Translations under genes and position numbers: made by a program
Shown: one piece after another, positions 8,528 through 17,840 of the stretch
Numbering within the stretch: the first letter of the stretch is position 1
How the letters are laid out: each line of letters begins with the position of its first letter
The notes under the pieces: generated by a model
Databases searched by the model: none
Seen by the model: the letters and a program-made list of their open reading frames with translations, nothing else
What the model was told of the DNA's origin: nothing
From: Massilia alkalitolerans DSM 17462
GTDB taxonomy: Bacteria > Pseudomonadota > Gammaproteobacteria > Burkholderiales > Burkholderiaceae_D
Length of the DNA stretch: 64,000 nucleotides
Direction: 5' to 3'
Assembly (NCBI RefSeq): GCF_000427785.1
Contig: NZ_ATYR01000013.1
Span: 68,188 to 132,187 of the forward strand

Positions 8528-9985
8528 ATGCTGACCATCCTGGCCTACTCGATGATCATCGTTTTCATGTTCCTGATCATGACCAAGCGCCTGCCCGCCA
8601 TGGTCGCCCTGATCGTGGTGCCAATTGCCTTCGGGGTGATCGGCGGCTTCGGCCCCGAGCTCGGGCCCATGATGCTCACCGGGATCAAGAACCTGGCCCC
8701 GACCGGGGTCATGCTGATGTTCGCGATCCTCTACTTCGGCATCATGATCGATGCCGGCCTGTTCGACCCCGTGATCCGCCGGCTCGTCAGGCTGGTGCGC
8801 GGCGATCCCGTCAAGATCGTCGTCGGCACGGCGGCGCTGACCATGCTGGTCTCGCTCGACGGCGACGGGGCCACGACCTACATGATCACGGTGTCGGCGA
8901 TGCTCCCGCTGTACGTGCGCCTGGGCATGAGCCGCCTGGTGCTGGCATGCGTCATCATGCTGGGCGGCGGCGTCTTCAACATCCTGCCCTGGGGCGGTCC
9001 CACCGCACGGGCCGCCAGCGCCCTGGGTGTCGACGTCGGTGAGATCTTCGTCCCCATGATCGCCCCGATGCTGGCCGGCGTGGCCTGGGTGCTGTTCGTC
9101 GCCTACGTGCTGGGCAAGAAGGAACGCATGCGGCTCGGCATGCTCCGGATGCCGGTCCAGGCCAGCACCGTGCAGGCCTCTAACGTCAGCGTGCTGCAGC
9201 CGGCCCACGCCAGGCTGGCGGTTGCCGGTGAAATGGACGGGACCACCGGCCAGTGGCTTGCGCACGCTTCCACCGCCGGATCGGCCGGCAGCGGCGCGCA
9301 CGGCGATGGCGGCGGCAGCGAGCCGGACGCCGGCGTCTCCTCGCCCGCCACCGCGCGCCCGAAGCTGATCTGGGTGAACTTCCTGATGACCGCGTCGCTG
9401 CTGGCCCTGCTGGTCGCCGGCGTCCTGCCGCTGCCGGTGCTGTTCATGGTCTTCTTCGCGGTCGCCATCATGATCAACTACCCCGGCCTGGAAGAGCAGA
9501 AGGAGCGCATCGCCCACCACGCCGCCAACGTGCTGCCGGTGGTCTCGCTGATCTTCGCCGCCGGCATTTTCGTCGGCATCCTGCAGGGCACCAAGATGGT
9601 CGATGCGATCGCGCTCAGTGTCATCGCCGCGGTGCCGGAATGGATGGGGCCGTATCTGGCGATCGTGACCGGGCTGCTGAGCATCCCCTTCACCTTCTTC
9701 ATCTCGAACGATGCGTTCTACTTCGGCATCGTGCCGATCCTGGCCAAGGCGGCCGCCGTGTACGGCATCAGCCCGGCGGAAATCGGCCGCGCAGCGCTGA
9801 TCGGCCAGCCGGTCCACCTGCTCAGCCCACTGGTGGCCTCGACCTACCTGCTGGTCGGCATGGCGAAGGTGGAATTCGGCGACCACCAGCGCTATACCCT
9901 GACATGGGCAATCTCGGCATCGCTGGTGCTGCTGGTGGCTGCGCTGGTCTTCGGCGTGATCCCGTTCGCGGGAAGTGCCGCCTGA
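8528..9985 (+). CDS. CitMHS-family citrate:metal/proton symporter
   Basis: A 485-residue inner-membrane carrier with about a dozen hydrophobic segments. The family is identified by LTGIKNLAPTGVMLMFAILYFGIMIDAGLF, shown here only by its key parts (NLAPTG, FGIMIDAGLFDP), by the conserved SLDGDGATTYM loop, GGGVFNILPWGGP and the C-terminal ISNDAFYFGI loop. CitMHS proteins import citrate complexed with Mg2+ or other divalent cations together with protons. A hydrophilic Ala/Gly/Ser-rich loop near residues 235-275 separates the two halves. Regulation by the TctDE-like system is inferred from the shared repeat element. Confidence 0.93.
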   Translation: MLTILAYSMIIVFMFLIMTKRLPAMVALIVVPIAFGVIGGFGPELGPMMLTGIKNLAPTGVMLMFAILYFGIMIDAGLFDPVIRRLVRLVRGDPVKIVVGTAALTMLVSLDGDGATTYMITVSAMLPLYVRLGMSRLVLACVIMLGGGVFNILPWGGPTARAASALGVDVGEIFVPMIAPMLAGVAWVLFVAYVLGKKERMRLGMLRMPVQASTVQASNVSVLQPAHARLAVAGEMDGTTGQWLAHASTAGSAGSGAHGDGGGSEPDAGVSSPATARPKLIWVNFLMTASLLALLVAGVLPLPVLFMVFFAVAIMINYPGLEEQKERIAHHAANVLPVVSLIFAAGIFVGILQGTKMVDAIALSVIAAVPEWMGPYLAIVTGLLSIPFTFFISNDAFYFGIVPILAKAAAVYGISPAEIGRAALIGQPVHLLSPLVASTYLLVGMAKVEFGDHQRYTLTWAISASLVLLVAALVFGVIPFAGSAA

Positions 9986-9998
9986 ACGCCGGTCGCGC

Positions 9999-10553
9999 TT
10001 ATCCGCAGGTCTCGACGTAGGCGACCGCCGGCTGGCGACCGGCGCGTATCCTGGTAAGCTTGCCGCCCTCCTCTTCCAGCACGATGGCGGCACTGCCGTC
10101 GGCGTTGGGAAAACTGATGGTATGCCCATCCTCCACATACTTGTGGGGCGCTAGCTGCGCGTCGGGATAGCGGGCTCGCAGCTGCGCGAGCGTATCGCCG
10201 ACGGCCAGGCCGAGTACGTTCGGGATACCGGCGTCGGCATCGGCGCGCGTGACAATGCCGCTTTCGACCATGAAGCGCAGTCCGGGCAGCGTGGCGAAGC
10301 GCACCATGCTGCAGGCGGGATCGAAGGATTGGGGCAGGCTGGCCTTGCCGGCCACCGCTTCCGCCTGCGGCAGCAGCATGCCGAAGCGGATCGGGCCGAA
10401 CCCGGCGTCGCTCAGGCGCGGCGCGGCTTTAAGGGCAGCTCGCGGAGTGGGAATCGATGCGCTGCCGTCGTCTGCGCCCTTGCCTGGCGCCGGCGCGCGC
10501 TCCGTGCATGCGCTCAGCAGCGCCAGCGCTGCAAGCAGAAGAATGTGTCGCAC
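9999..10553 (-). CDS. putative lipoprotein of unknown function
   Basis: 184 residues, starting at a GTG with an AAAGGAG site 5 nt upstream. The leader RHILLLAALALLSAC ends in a lipobox with the acylated Cys near residue 16. The rest contains GFGPIRFGMLLPQAEAVAG and a later VGDTLAQLRARYPD segment, which resembles repeated weak units of secreted proteins that use a G-x-I/V-x-x-G-M-x-x-x-E/A-A pattern. It ends in Cys-Gly, so a disulfide with the internal Cys is possible. It is convergent with the transporter gene, 13 nt apart. Function not recognised. Confidence 0.75.
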   Translation of the reverse strand: MRHILLLAALALLSACTERAPAPGKGADDGSASIPTPRAALKAAPRLSDAGFGPIRFGMLLPQAEAVAGKASLPQSFDPACSMVRFATLPGLRFMVESGIVTRADADAGIPNVLGLAVGDTLAQLRARYPDAQLAPHKYVEDGHTISFPNADGSAAIVLEEEGGKLTRIRAGRQPAVAYVETCG

Positions 10554-10630
10554 CTGCACTCCTTTCGGCCATCCGGTTTGTCGCCGACTATACCGGAATC
10601 CGGCCGGGAGGCAGGCACGGCGGCGCCGAC

Positions 10631-11752
10631 CTACACCATGTCCGCAAACCCAACCCGGTCGGTGGTGGCGTTGCGCGCATCCTCTACCCGTACCTTGTGC
10701 GAGGCCAGCAGCCCCTCGAGCGACGCGTTCATGGTGTGGCAGCCCGGATCGCGCCCAAGGTTCATGTGGGCGCGGATGGCGCCGACGTCGCCCGCCTCCA
10801 GCATGCGCATCACGGCCGCGCTGGGCGTGAGGCATTCGGTGGCCAGGTGGTAGCGGTTGCCTTCCACCGACGGCAGCAGCGCCTGGCACAGCACGCCGCG
10901 CAGGGCGTGCGCCAGGGCCTGGGACTGGGCTTCCGAATTGCCGAGCAGGCGCAGCATCTTCTGCAGGCCCAGTTCGGTGGAGCGCGCGTGCAGGGTGGCC
11001 AGCACCAAGGGGCCGGATTCGGCCAGGGCCAGGGCTTCCTGGGCGGTCTCGGCATCGCGGATCTCGCCGATCACGATCACGTCCGGACGCTCGCGCAGCG
11101 CGTCCAGCGCGCCCAGGTAGTAGCTGGCCACGTCGGCGTCCTCGCCCACCTCGCGCTGGGTGATGATGCACTTGCGCTGGGGGATCAGGGTCTCGACCGG
11201 GTCTTCGATGGTGATGATGTGGCCCGAGCGCTGCTTGTTGATCTCGTCGATCATCGAGGCGATCGTGGTCGACTTGCCCTGGCAGGTATCGCCGATGATC
11301 AGCACCAGGCCGCTATTGAGGCGCGCGAATTCCTGCTCGTCCGGCCACAGGCCCAGTTCCGACAGCGCCAGCGGCTCCTTCGGGAAGCGGCGGATCACGC
11401 AGCCCAGGCGCTTCTTGCCCTGGAAGCTGAAGCAGTTGGCGCGGATGCGCGCCGTGTGCAGGTCGATCGAGCGATCGAAGGCGCGCACCGCGATGCGCTC
11501 GGCCCAGTTCGGCTCGATGACGTCGAAGAATTCTTCCAGCTCTTCCTTGGTGATGGGCGAATCCGTCACCGCCACCAGGCCCTTCGGCTGGCGCAGCATC
11601 AGCGGACTGTTCTGGTGGATGATGATGTCGGAGAACACCAGGCGCGAATTCAGCAGGTGCAGGATCTGCTCGACCAGGGTCCCGAATACCGGGTGGTCTT
11701 CGTTCTCGATGTACGACAGGGTGGGGATCTGCGAGGACTGGTGATATTCCAT
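10631..11752 (-). CDS. PilT/PilU-like ATPase, orphan
   Basis: 373 residues. The secretion-ATPase core is complete: a Walker A of unusual composition (GDTCQGKST instead of GPTGSGKST), Asp box ITIEDPVE, Walker B VIVIGEIRD and His box LVLATLHARS. The family powers type IV pilus retraction or related machines. The C-terminal part (CHTMNASLEGLLASHKV) resembles PilU more than PilT, and the AIRNLIRE motif of PilT is absent. No other pilus gene is close. The ATG was chosen over a TTG 18 nt upstream; neither has a good ribosome site. Confidence 0.85.
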   Translation of the reverse strand: MEYHQSSQIPTLSYIENEDHPVFGTLVEQILHLLNSRLVFSDIIIHQNSPLMLRQPKGLVAVTDSPITKEELEEFFDVIEPNWAERIAVRAFDRSIDLHTARIRANCFSFQGKKRLGCVIRRFPKEPLALSELGLWPDEQEFARLNSGLVLIIGDTCQGKSTTIASMIDEINKQRSGHIITIEDPVETLIPQRKCIITQREVGEDADVASYYLGALDALRERPDVIVIGEIRDAETAQEALALAESGPLVLATLHARSTELGLQKMLRLLGNSEAQSQALAHALRGVLCQALLPSVEGNRYHLATECLTPSAAVMRMLEAGDVGAIRAHMNLGRDPGCHTMNASLEGLLASHKVRVEDARNATTDRVGFADMV

Positions 11753-11874
11753 CTGGCCGGCACGTGGCAAAAAGTTAAACAGTGCCGGACATTATAGAAC
11801 CATGCATATCAAAAAGATTGCAAATCTGAAATAAAATTGTTCGTGGTGCTACCAAGCCGCAACGCTTGAGATTG

Positions 11875-13944
11875 CTATGCAAACAGGTGCTTGTATTGCC
11901 CCTGGTAGTACCAGTCGACCAGCTTGTCCGGACGGACCGGCTTGCTGATGAAGAAGCCCTGCCCCAGGTCGCAGCCGATGTCCGCCAGCAGCTTGATGCC
12001 GGCCTGCGACTCGATGCCTTCGGCGATCACGGTCATGCCCAGCTTCTTGCCGAGCGCGATCACGGTCTCGGCGATGGCCAGCGAGCGGGGGTCGGTATCG
12101 ATGTTGTGGATGAAGGACTTGTCGATCTTGAGCTTGTTGATCGGGAACTGCGACAGGTAGCTCAGGCTGGAATAGCCGGTGCCGAAGTCGTCCAGCGCGA
12201 TGCTGACGCCGTCGCCCTTGAGCCGTTCCAGCATCTTCGCCGCATCTTCGACGTCGCTCATCACGGCACTCTCGGTCACCTCGAACTCGATGCAGCCAGG
12301 GGGGATGCCGCTTCTGCGGATGATGCAGGCGGCGCGCTCGCTGAAATTCTTCTCGCGGAACTGCACCGGCGAGACATTCACCGCCATGCGGATGGCGGGC
12401 AAACCCAGTTCGCGCCATTTTTCATGCTGCCGGCAGGCTTCCTGCAGTACCCAGTCGCCCAGCACCGTGATCAGTCCGATGCGCTCGGCGGCGGCAATGA
12501 AGCGCTCCTGCGCGCCGGGCGCGGTCGGGCCGCCGCGCCAGCGCAGCAGCGCCTCCACGCCGACGAAGCGCCTGTGGCTTAGGTCGATGAAGGGCTGGTA
12601 CACGAGCTCGAAGTCGCTCTCGGCGATGCTGTGGCGCAGCCGCTGCTCGAGGTCGAAGGTCTGCCGGGCATGCAAGTAGATCTCCTGGGTGAAGAACTGG
12701 CAGCGGTTGCGGCCGGCATTCTTGGCATGGTACATCGCCGCATCGGCATGGCGGATCAGCATATCGAGCTCGTCGCCGTCTTCCGGGTAGATGCTGATGC
12801 CGATGCTGGGCGAGGTCTTCAGGTCGAGCGTGTCGATCCGGTAGGGTTCGCGCAGGGTATGCAGCAGCTGGGTGGCCATGTGCAGCACCGCGTCGTCGGT
12901 CCGGATATCGGCGAGGATGGCGACGAATTCGTCGCCGCCCAGCCGTCCGACCAGGTCGTTGCCGCGCAGCCCGTCCTTCAGGCGCTGGCCCACCTGCTGC
13001 AGCATCCGGTCGCCGATCGTGTGCCCATAGGTGTCGTTGATCGGCTTGAAACGGTCGAGGTCGAAAAACAGGATGGCGATGCGGTCGCCGTGGCGCTTGG
13101 CCGAGGCCAGCAGCTGCGCACCCAGCTCATAGACCAGGGCCCGGTTCGGCAGGCCGGTGAGCGGATCGTGGCGGGCCGCGTGCAGGACCCGCCGCTCCGC
13201 TTCGCGCCGTTCGCTGATGTCGGCGATATGGCTGACCACCAGGCGCCCGCCCGGCACGTCGGCGAGCGCCAGGCTGGCTTCGGCCGGGAACAGGCTGCCG
13301 TCCTTGCGGCGGCATTCGATTTCCTGGATCTCGCCGACCGGCCCCACCGCGCCGCTGTGGAACAGGTTGTCGAGGCCGCCGCCTCGCAGTTGCCGCAGGC
13401 CGTTCACGACCAGGACCTCGTAGGACTGGCCGATCAGTTCCTGCGGCGCGAAGTCGAACAGGCGCGCCACCGAGGCACTGGCGAACTGGATCCGGCCGTC
13501 GTGGCCGATGCCGAGGATGGCGTGGACCGAGGCCCCCAGCAGGGCGCGCAAGGTATGCTCCCTGCCCTGCAGGTCGGCCAGGTAGGCGCGCGCCTTGTTC
13601 TCGGACCGTTCGAGCACCGCGGCCATGCCGCAGGTGAACAGGCAGACCATGACCAGCACCAGGATGGCGCCGACGTCCTGCGGCCGCGCGATGATGAAGG
13701 TGAATTGCGGCGCCACCAGCAGCGGGGACAGCAGCAGCGACAATACCGAGGCCAGTAGCGCCGGGCGCCAGCCGCCCAGGATGGCGCTGGCCATGACCGG
13801 CAGGTACAGCAGGCCGAGCGGGGCGCGCCGGCCGAACACGTGGCGCCCCTCATACTGGCTGAACGCGCACAGCGCCGCGAGCAGCAGCGTGATGGCATAC
13901 GGATGCCCATGCTTCCGTCCAGCGGCGGCCTTGCTCGCGAACAT
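11875..13944 (-). CDS. membrane PAS-GGDEF-EAL c-di-GMP protein
   Basis: 689 residues. Four hydrophobic segments fill about 18-110, in the style of DUF4118/KdpD-like membrane sensors, then a PAS domain (about 132-250), a GGDEF domain with intact GRLGGDEF (about 255-420) and an EAL domain with VEALLRW and the downstream DDFGTGYSS loop (about 435-680). Both active sites look intact, so synthesis and hydrolysis of c-di-GMP are both possible; many such proteins favour hydrolysis. It is monocistronic and lies at the inner membrane. Confidence 0.92.
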   Translation of the reverse strand: MFASKAAAGRKHGHPYAITLLLAALCAFSQYEGRHVFGRRAPLGLLYLPVMASAILGGWRPALLASVLSLLLSPLLVAPQFTFIIARPQDVGAILVLVMVCLFTCGMAAVLERSENKARAYLADLQGREHTLRALLGASVHAILGIGHDGRIQFASASVARLFDFAPQELIGQSYEVLVVNGLRQLRGGGLDNLFHSGAVGPVGEIQEIECRRKDGSLFPAEASLALADVPGGRLVVSHIADISERREAERRVLHAARHDPLTGLPNRALVYELGAQLLASAKRHGDRIAILFFDLDRFKPINDTYGHTIGDRMLQQVGQRLKDGLRGNDLVGRLGGDEFVAILADIRTDDAVLHMATQLLHTLREPYRIDTLDLKTSPSIGISIYPEDGDELDMLIRHADAAMYHAKNAGRNRCQFFTQEIYLHARQTFDLEQRLRHSIAESDFELVYQPFIDLSHRRFVGVEALLRWRGGPTAPGAQERFIAAAERIGLITVLGDWVLQEACRQHEKWRELGLPAIRMAVNVSPVQFREKNFSERAACIIRRSGIPPGCIEFEVTESAVMSDVEDAAKMLERLKGDGVSIALDDFGTGYSSLSYLSQFPINKLKIDKSFIHNIDTDPRSLAIAETVIALGKKLGMTVIAEGIESQAGIKLLADIGCDLGQGFFISKPVRPDKLVDWYYQGQYKHLFA

Positions 13945-14033
13945 GCCGTTCCCCTTTTTACAGCGGCCAGGCGACTATCTTACGCTTGCAGTGTCAAGAC
14001 AGCGTTAACGGGGATGTGCGCGCGCGCCGGTGA

Positions 14034-14507
14034 TCAGTGGCGCAGGCCGGCCAGGATGCGGTCACCAAACAGGGTGACGGCCACGCCCAGCGCGACGATG
14101 CAGGCGCCCAGCACCCGCACGCCCGACACCTTGCGCATCGCCATGTTGACCAGCCCGAAGTGGTCGATCGCCATCGAAGTGATCAGCTGACCGGCGATCA
14201 CCAGCACGATCAGGCTCAGCAGGCCGATGCGCGGGGCCAGGAATACCGTGCCGAAGACGAAAGCCGCGCCCAGGAAGCCGCCTGCGAACTTCCACAGGGG
14301 CTGGCCGGCAAGCGCGGCAAAGCTCGGGCCCAGCCCGCCGCGCGAGAGCGCGACCCCGGCCAGCACGATGGTGCCGCAGGCAAAGGAGACCAGGGCGGCG
14401 ACCACCGAGTTGGCGCCGATCGATGCGGCCAACTGGGTATTCACGGCCGCCTGGATGGACATGGCCATGCCGACGCAGAAGGCCATCAGAAGGAAAATCA
14501 GGTTCAT
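14034..14507 (-). CDS. DMT-superfamily YdcZ/DUF606 membrane protein
   Basis: 157 residues with five hydrophobic segments and an N-terminus MNLIFLLMAFCVGMAMSIQ followed by NTQLA, typical of the DUF606 (YdcZ) branch of small drug/metabolite transporters. These usually act as dimers in the inner membrane; substrates are unknown. A GGAGG site precedes the ATG by 6 nt. The 217 nt between this gene and the next on the plus strand contain no recognised element other than the two promoters. Confidence 0.85.
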   Translation of the reverse strand: MNLIFLLMAFCVGMAMSIQAAVNTQLAASIGANSVVAALVSFACGTIVLAGVALSRGGLGPSFAALAGQPLWKFAGGFLGAAFVFGTVFLAPRIGLLSLIVLVIAGQLITSMAIDHFGLVNMAMRKVSGVRVLGACIVALGVAVTLFGDRILAGLRH

Positions 14508-14724
14508 TGCTACCTCCGCCGGATGCATACCGGGGCAAAAAGCGCACGATTCTAGTGCAATCCGGGCATTCGGGATAGCCATGCACACCGCATGGGCGCG
14601 ACGGCCTGTCCTGCCAGGGTGCATTCTGGACAGTGGACTGTGCGCTTCGTCGCATCCGGGATGCGCCGGACCCGGCCTTTGCCTAGGATGACAGCATCGA
14701 CAAACGCTTCGACAGGAGACAAGC

Positions 14725-15525
14725 ATGAACAAGACCTCTTCCCGCCCGGCCGGCATCCTGCGCGCCATTCTGCTTTCCACGCTGGTGGCCGGCGCCTTCG
14801 CCGCAGGTTTGGCCACGACGGCCGCCCCGGCGCTGGCCGCCAGCTGGTCCTTCGGCGGCGAGCGCGTCGAGGGCAACGGCAGCATCAAGCGCCAGGCCCG
14901 CCAGGTATCGCACTTCACCGGCCTGGCCCTCGAAGTGCCGGGCAAGCTGGAGCTGCGCACGGGCGACAGCGAAGGCGTCACGATCGAAACCGACGACAAC
15001 CTGCTGCCGCTGATCGAGACAGTGGTGGAGAACGGCACCCTGAAGATCCGCCCGGCCAAGCGCAACCTGAACCTGCGCACCAAGAACCTGAAGATCGTCG
15101 TCAACGCACGCCAGATCGAGCGTCTGGCGCTGGGCGGCTCGGGCTCGGTGGATGCCGACCTGCTGCGTGCACCGCGCCTGAACATCGACCTGGGCGGCTC
15201 CGGCGAAATCAATGTGCGCCAGCTGGACAGCGACTCGGTCTCGGTCACGCTGGGCGGCAGCGGCGACTTCAAGGCCGGCGCCGGCCAGGCGCGCAAGCTG
15301 TCGGTATCGATCGGCGGCTCGGGCACCGTGGACATGGGCCGGGTGCAGGCGGACAACGCCAGCATCAGCGTGGCGGGTTCGGGAGAAGCGACGGTGTGGG
15401 TGCGCCACGAGCTGAGCATGACCATCGCCGGCTCGGGCGACGTCAACTACTATGGCGACCCGCGAGTCAGCAAGTCGGTCGTGGGCTCGGGAGATGCACG
15501 CCGGATCGCGGCGGCGCCGCGCTGA
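14725..15525 (+). CDS. secreted DUF2807 (head GIN domain) beta-solenoid protein
   Basis: 266 residues with a signal peptide ending near ALAAS. The mature part matches DUF2807: strand-rich repeats marked by LGGSGS, LGGSGE, LGGSGD, IGGSGT, VAGSGE, IAGSGD and VGSGD at near-regular spacing, which build a right-handed beta solenoid. The family is annotated as putative auto-transporter adhesin but has no translocator domain; the function is unknown. AGGAGA lies before the start. It ends 4 nt from the convergent copper chaperone gene, with no terminator between. Confidence 0.85.
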   Translation: MNKTSSRPAGILRAILLSTLVAGAFAAGLATTAAPALAASWSFGGERVEGNGSIKRQARQVSHFTGLALEVPGKLELRTGDSEGVTIETDDNLLPLIETVVENGTLKIRPAKRNLNLRTKNLKIVVNARQIERLALGGSGSVDADLLRAPRLNIDLGGSGEINVRQLDSDSVSVTLGGSGDFKAGAGQARKLSVSIGGSGTVDMGRVQADNASISVAGSGEATVWVRHELSMTIAGSGDVNYYGDPRVSKSVVGSGDARRIAAAPR

Positions 15526-15529
15526 GACA

Positions 15530-15979
15530 TCAATGCCCGGCGTGGGCGCTGTGGCTCAGGGGCCGCACCGGCACGTTCACCTTCACGTCCTGGCGCTTGC
15601 CCGCCGCGTCCTGGACCTGCAGGGTCAGCTCGATGCTCTCCCCTTCCTTCACCTGGCGCTTCAGGTCCATCAGCATGATGTGGTAGCCGCCGCTGGCCAG
15701 GTTGACCGGCTTACCCGCGGGCAGCTCGATCGCGTCCACGCGGCGCATGCGCATGGTCTGGCCTTCCATCGCCATCTCGTGCAGCTCGGCGCGGCCGGCG
15801 ACCTCGGTCTGCACGCCGACCAGGCGCGTGGGCTGTGCTGCCTGCAAGCGCATGAAGGCGCCGGTGACCTTCTGGGCCGGCACGGTGGCGCGGATCCAGG
15901 GTTCGGACACGCTCACCTGGGCGAACGCGGAGACCGACAGCAGGCTGCCGGCGAGGAAAGCGAGGAAGCGATGTTTCAT
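15530..15979 (-). CDS. periplasmic copper chaperone PCu(A)C
   Basis: 149 residues with a signal peptide (cut after SAFA). The Cu(I) site of the family is visible: a His in LHEMAM, Met residues in QTMRMR and the GGYHIMLMDL segment giving the H-x-M ligands. A His-rich tail (SHSAHAGH) may add Cu(II) binding. PCu(A)C delivers copper to the CuA centre of cytochrome oxidase, often with Sco; no Sco is adjacent here. Downstream of yaeQ on the same strand, 40 nt apart. Confidence 0.9.
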   Translation of the reverse strand: MKHRFLAFLAGSLLSVSAFAQVSVSEPWIRATVPAQKVTGAFMRLQAAQPTRLVGVQTEVAGRAELHEMAMEGQTMRMRRVDAIELPAGKPVNLASGGYHIMLMDLKRQVKEGESIELTLQVQDAAGKRQDVKVNVPVRPLSHSAHAGH

Positions 15980-16019
15980 GGCGACGAATGTGAAATGAGG
16001 TGGACTGGGAATTATAGCT

Positions 16020-16562
16020 TCACGGGCCGCCGCGCAGGTATTCGCGCTCGACCAGCACGGTATCGATGCCGTCGGTCAGCCACACCTGGCTGTCCTGGAT
16101 CGTGCACTGCAGCTGCATGTTCCGCTTCGCCATCTTCTCCAGCTGGACGCTGGCTTCGTTCGGAATGTTGACCACCGCGACGTTCCTGGCCCGGTCGATC
16201 TTGTTGGCCAGGCCCCTGAACCAGATGTCGCTGGTGGCACTGTAGCTGTACACGAGCACCTGCTCCGAGCGGCCCGCCGCCTTGAGAAGGCGCTTCTCGT
16301 CCGGCTGGCCGACCTCGATCCAGGTTTGAATGGCGCCGGTCAGGTCCTTCTGCCACATGGCCGGCTCCTCGACGTCGAACAGGTCCTTGGTGAAGACAAG
16401 CGCCGGGTCCGCATGGAGTGCGAAAGCGAGTACCCGGATCATCACGCGCTCGTCAGTCTCGGACGGATGGCGCGCGATGGTCAGGGTGTGGTCGCCGTAG
16501 TAGTTGCGGTCCATGTCGGCGATCGACAGGTCGGCCTTGTAGATGGTTGCCTTGAGAGCCAT
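16020..16562 (-). CDS. yaeQ: YaeQ family protein
   Basis: 180 residues, starting MALKATIYKADLSIADMD and containing RHPSETDERVMIRVLAFAL and WIEVGQPDEKRLLKAAGRS, which are diagnostic of YaeQ. The fold is related to PD-(D/E)XK nucleases, and the E. coli and Salmonella proteins were linked genetically to RfaH-like suppression, but the biochemical role is not established. Full length for the family. Confidence 0.93.
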   Translation of the reverse strand: MALKATIYKADLSIADMDRNYYGDHTLTIARHPSETDERVMIRVLAFALHADPALVFTKDLFDVEEPAMWQKDLTGAIQTWIEVGQPDEKRLLKAAGRSEQVLVYSYSATSDIWFRGLANKIDRARNVAVVNIPNEASVQLEKMAKRNMQLQCTIQDSQVWLTDGIDTVLVEREYLRGGP

Positions 16563-16622
16563 AGGGATGTGATCGGGTTGCGTGGGGGTGGGAAAGCCCG
16601 CTATTGTCGCACGCCGCACGGG

Positions 16623-16657
16623 ACCGGTATAGGAGCGGCGCTGGAGAACCGGTATAG
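16623..16657. repeat. direct repeat ACCGGTATAG x2 between yaeQ and the oxidoreductase gene
   Basis: ACCGGTATAG occurs at 16623-16632 and 16648-16657, 25 nt apart start to start. The second copy contains TATAGT, a plausible -10 for the plus-strand oxidoreductase with a leader of about 33 nt. It could be a duplicated promoter core or an operator pair. Confidence 0.4.
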
Positions 16658-16697
16658 TCACGTTGCCAATATTATCCAACTTGTAGCGGAGACTCCC

Positions 16698-17729
16698 ATG
16701 ACCAATGCCTTCCCCCCAAACCAGCAGTTCTTGCTCGCCGCCCGTCCGCTCGGCATGCCGCGCAACGAGGACTGGCAGTTCCACGAAGAAGCCGTGCCCG
16801 AGGCGGAGGAAGGCGGCATCGTCGTCAAGGTGCTCTACCTGTCGCTCGACCCGGCCATGCGCGGCTGGATGAACGAGGGCAAATCCTATATCCGTCCGGT
16901 GGCGATCGGCGAGGTGATGCGCGCCGGCGGCCTGGGCGTGGTGGTGGCTTCGCGCTCGCCGCGCTTCGCGGTGGGCGATCACGTGGCGGGCGGCACCGGC
17001 GTGCAGCGCTACTGGTCTGGCCAGGCCGACGACAAGACCGCCGCGTTCACGAAGATCGACCCGCGCATCGCCGCGCCGACCGCCTGGCTCAACACCCTCG
17101 GCATGCCCGGCATGACGGCCTTCTTCGGCCTGCGCGAGGTGGGCCAGCCCAGGCCCGGCGAGACCGTGGTGGTCTCGGGCGCGGCCGGCGCGGTCGGCAT
17201 GACGGTCGGCCAGGTGGCGAAGAAGATGGGCTGCCGCGTGGTGGGCATCGCCGGCGGCGAGGAGAAGTGCCGCTTCGTGGTCGAGCAGCTCGGCTTCGAC
17301 GCCTGCATCGACTACAAGGCGGGTTCCGTACATGCGGGCCTGAAGCAGCACTGCCCGCAGGGCGTGGACGTCTATTTCGACAACGTCGGCGGCGAGATCC
17401 TGGACGCCGTCCTCACCCGCATCAACATGAAGGCGCGCATCGTGATCTGCGGCGCGATCTCGCAGTACAACGCCACCAGCCAGGTCAAGGGCCCGGCCAA
17501 CTACCTGTCGCTGCTGGTGAACCGCGCGCGCATGGAAGGCATGGTCGTGTTCGACTATGCGCCACGCTATGCGGAAGGCGTGGCGACGCTGGCAAGCTGG
17601 ATGCAGGAAGGCAGTGTCAAGAGCATCGAGTACGTGGTGGAAGGCTTCGAGCGCTTCCCCGAGGCCCTGCTGATGCTGTTCGAAGGCAGGAACCTCGGCA
17701 AGCTGGTGCTCAAGGTGGCGGAAGCCTGA
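16698..17729 (+). CDS. NADP-dependent zinc-free MDR oxidoreductase
   Basis: 343 residues. The medium-chain reductase fold without the zinc-binding Cys cluster is indicated by LYLSLDPAMRGWM, the nucleotide-binding VVSGAAGAVGMTVGQVAKKMG and the DVYFDNVGGEILDAVL segment, as in prostaglandin-reductase/CurA/2-alkenal-reductase-like enzymes. They reduce activated double bonds with NADPH in the cytoplasm. The ATG 16698 has a GGAG close upstream (GCGGAGACTCCC); an open frame continues further upstream but overlaps yaeQ antisense and is not needed. Confidence 0.92.
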   Translation: MTNAFPPNQQFLLAARPLGMPRNEDWQFHEEAVPEAEEGGIVVKVLYLSLDPAMRGWMNEGKSYIRPVAIGEVMRAGGLGVVVASRSPRFAVGDHVAGGTGVQRYWSGQADDKTAAFTKIDPRIAAPTAWLNTLGMPGMTAFFGLREVGQPRPGETVVVSGAAGAVGMTVGQVAKKMGCRVVGIAGGEEKCRFVVEQLGFDACIDYKAGSVHAGLKQHCPQGVDVYFDNVGGEILDAVLTRINMKARIVICGAISQYNATSQVKGPANYLSLLVNRARMEGMVVFDYAPRYAEGVATLASWMQEGSVKSIEYVVEGFERFPEALLMLFEGRNLGKLVLKVAEA

Positions 17730-17737
17730 GCCCTCCC

Positions 17738-17768
17738 CGGTGCTTCTTGATCCAGCCAGGAAGCACCG
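17738..17768. terminator. hairpin after the oxidoreductase gene
   Basis: CGGTGCTTC (17738-17746) pairs with GAAGCACCG (17760-17768) across a 13-nt loop. It begins 8 nt after the stop codon but no T tract follows, so termination by this element alone is uncertain. Confidence 0.4.
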
Positions 17769-17840
17769 CGAGATTGACTGAACTTCTCCTCTCGGGGCGC
17801 GTCTATACCCATTTGGCGCGCATTGTCTTGCGAGGTGAAC

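Noticed and set aside
8474..10138. Antisense His/Asp/Gln-rich open frame opposite CitMHS
   Set aside because: Repetitive composition is the mirror of membrane-helix codons; no start signal.
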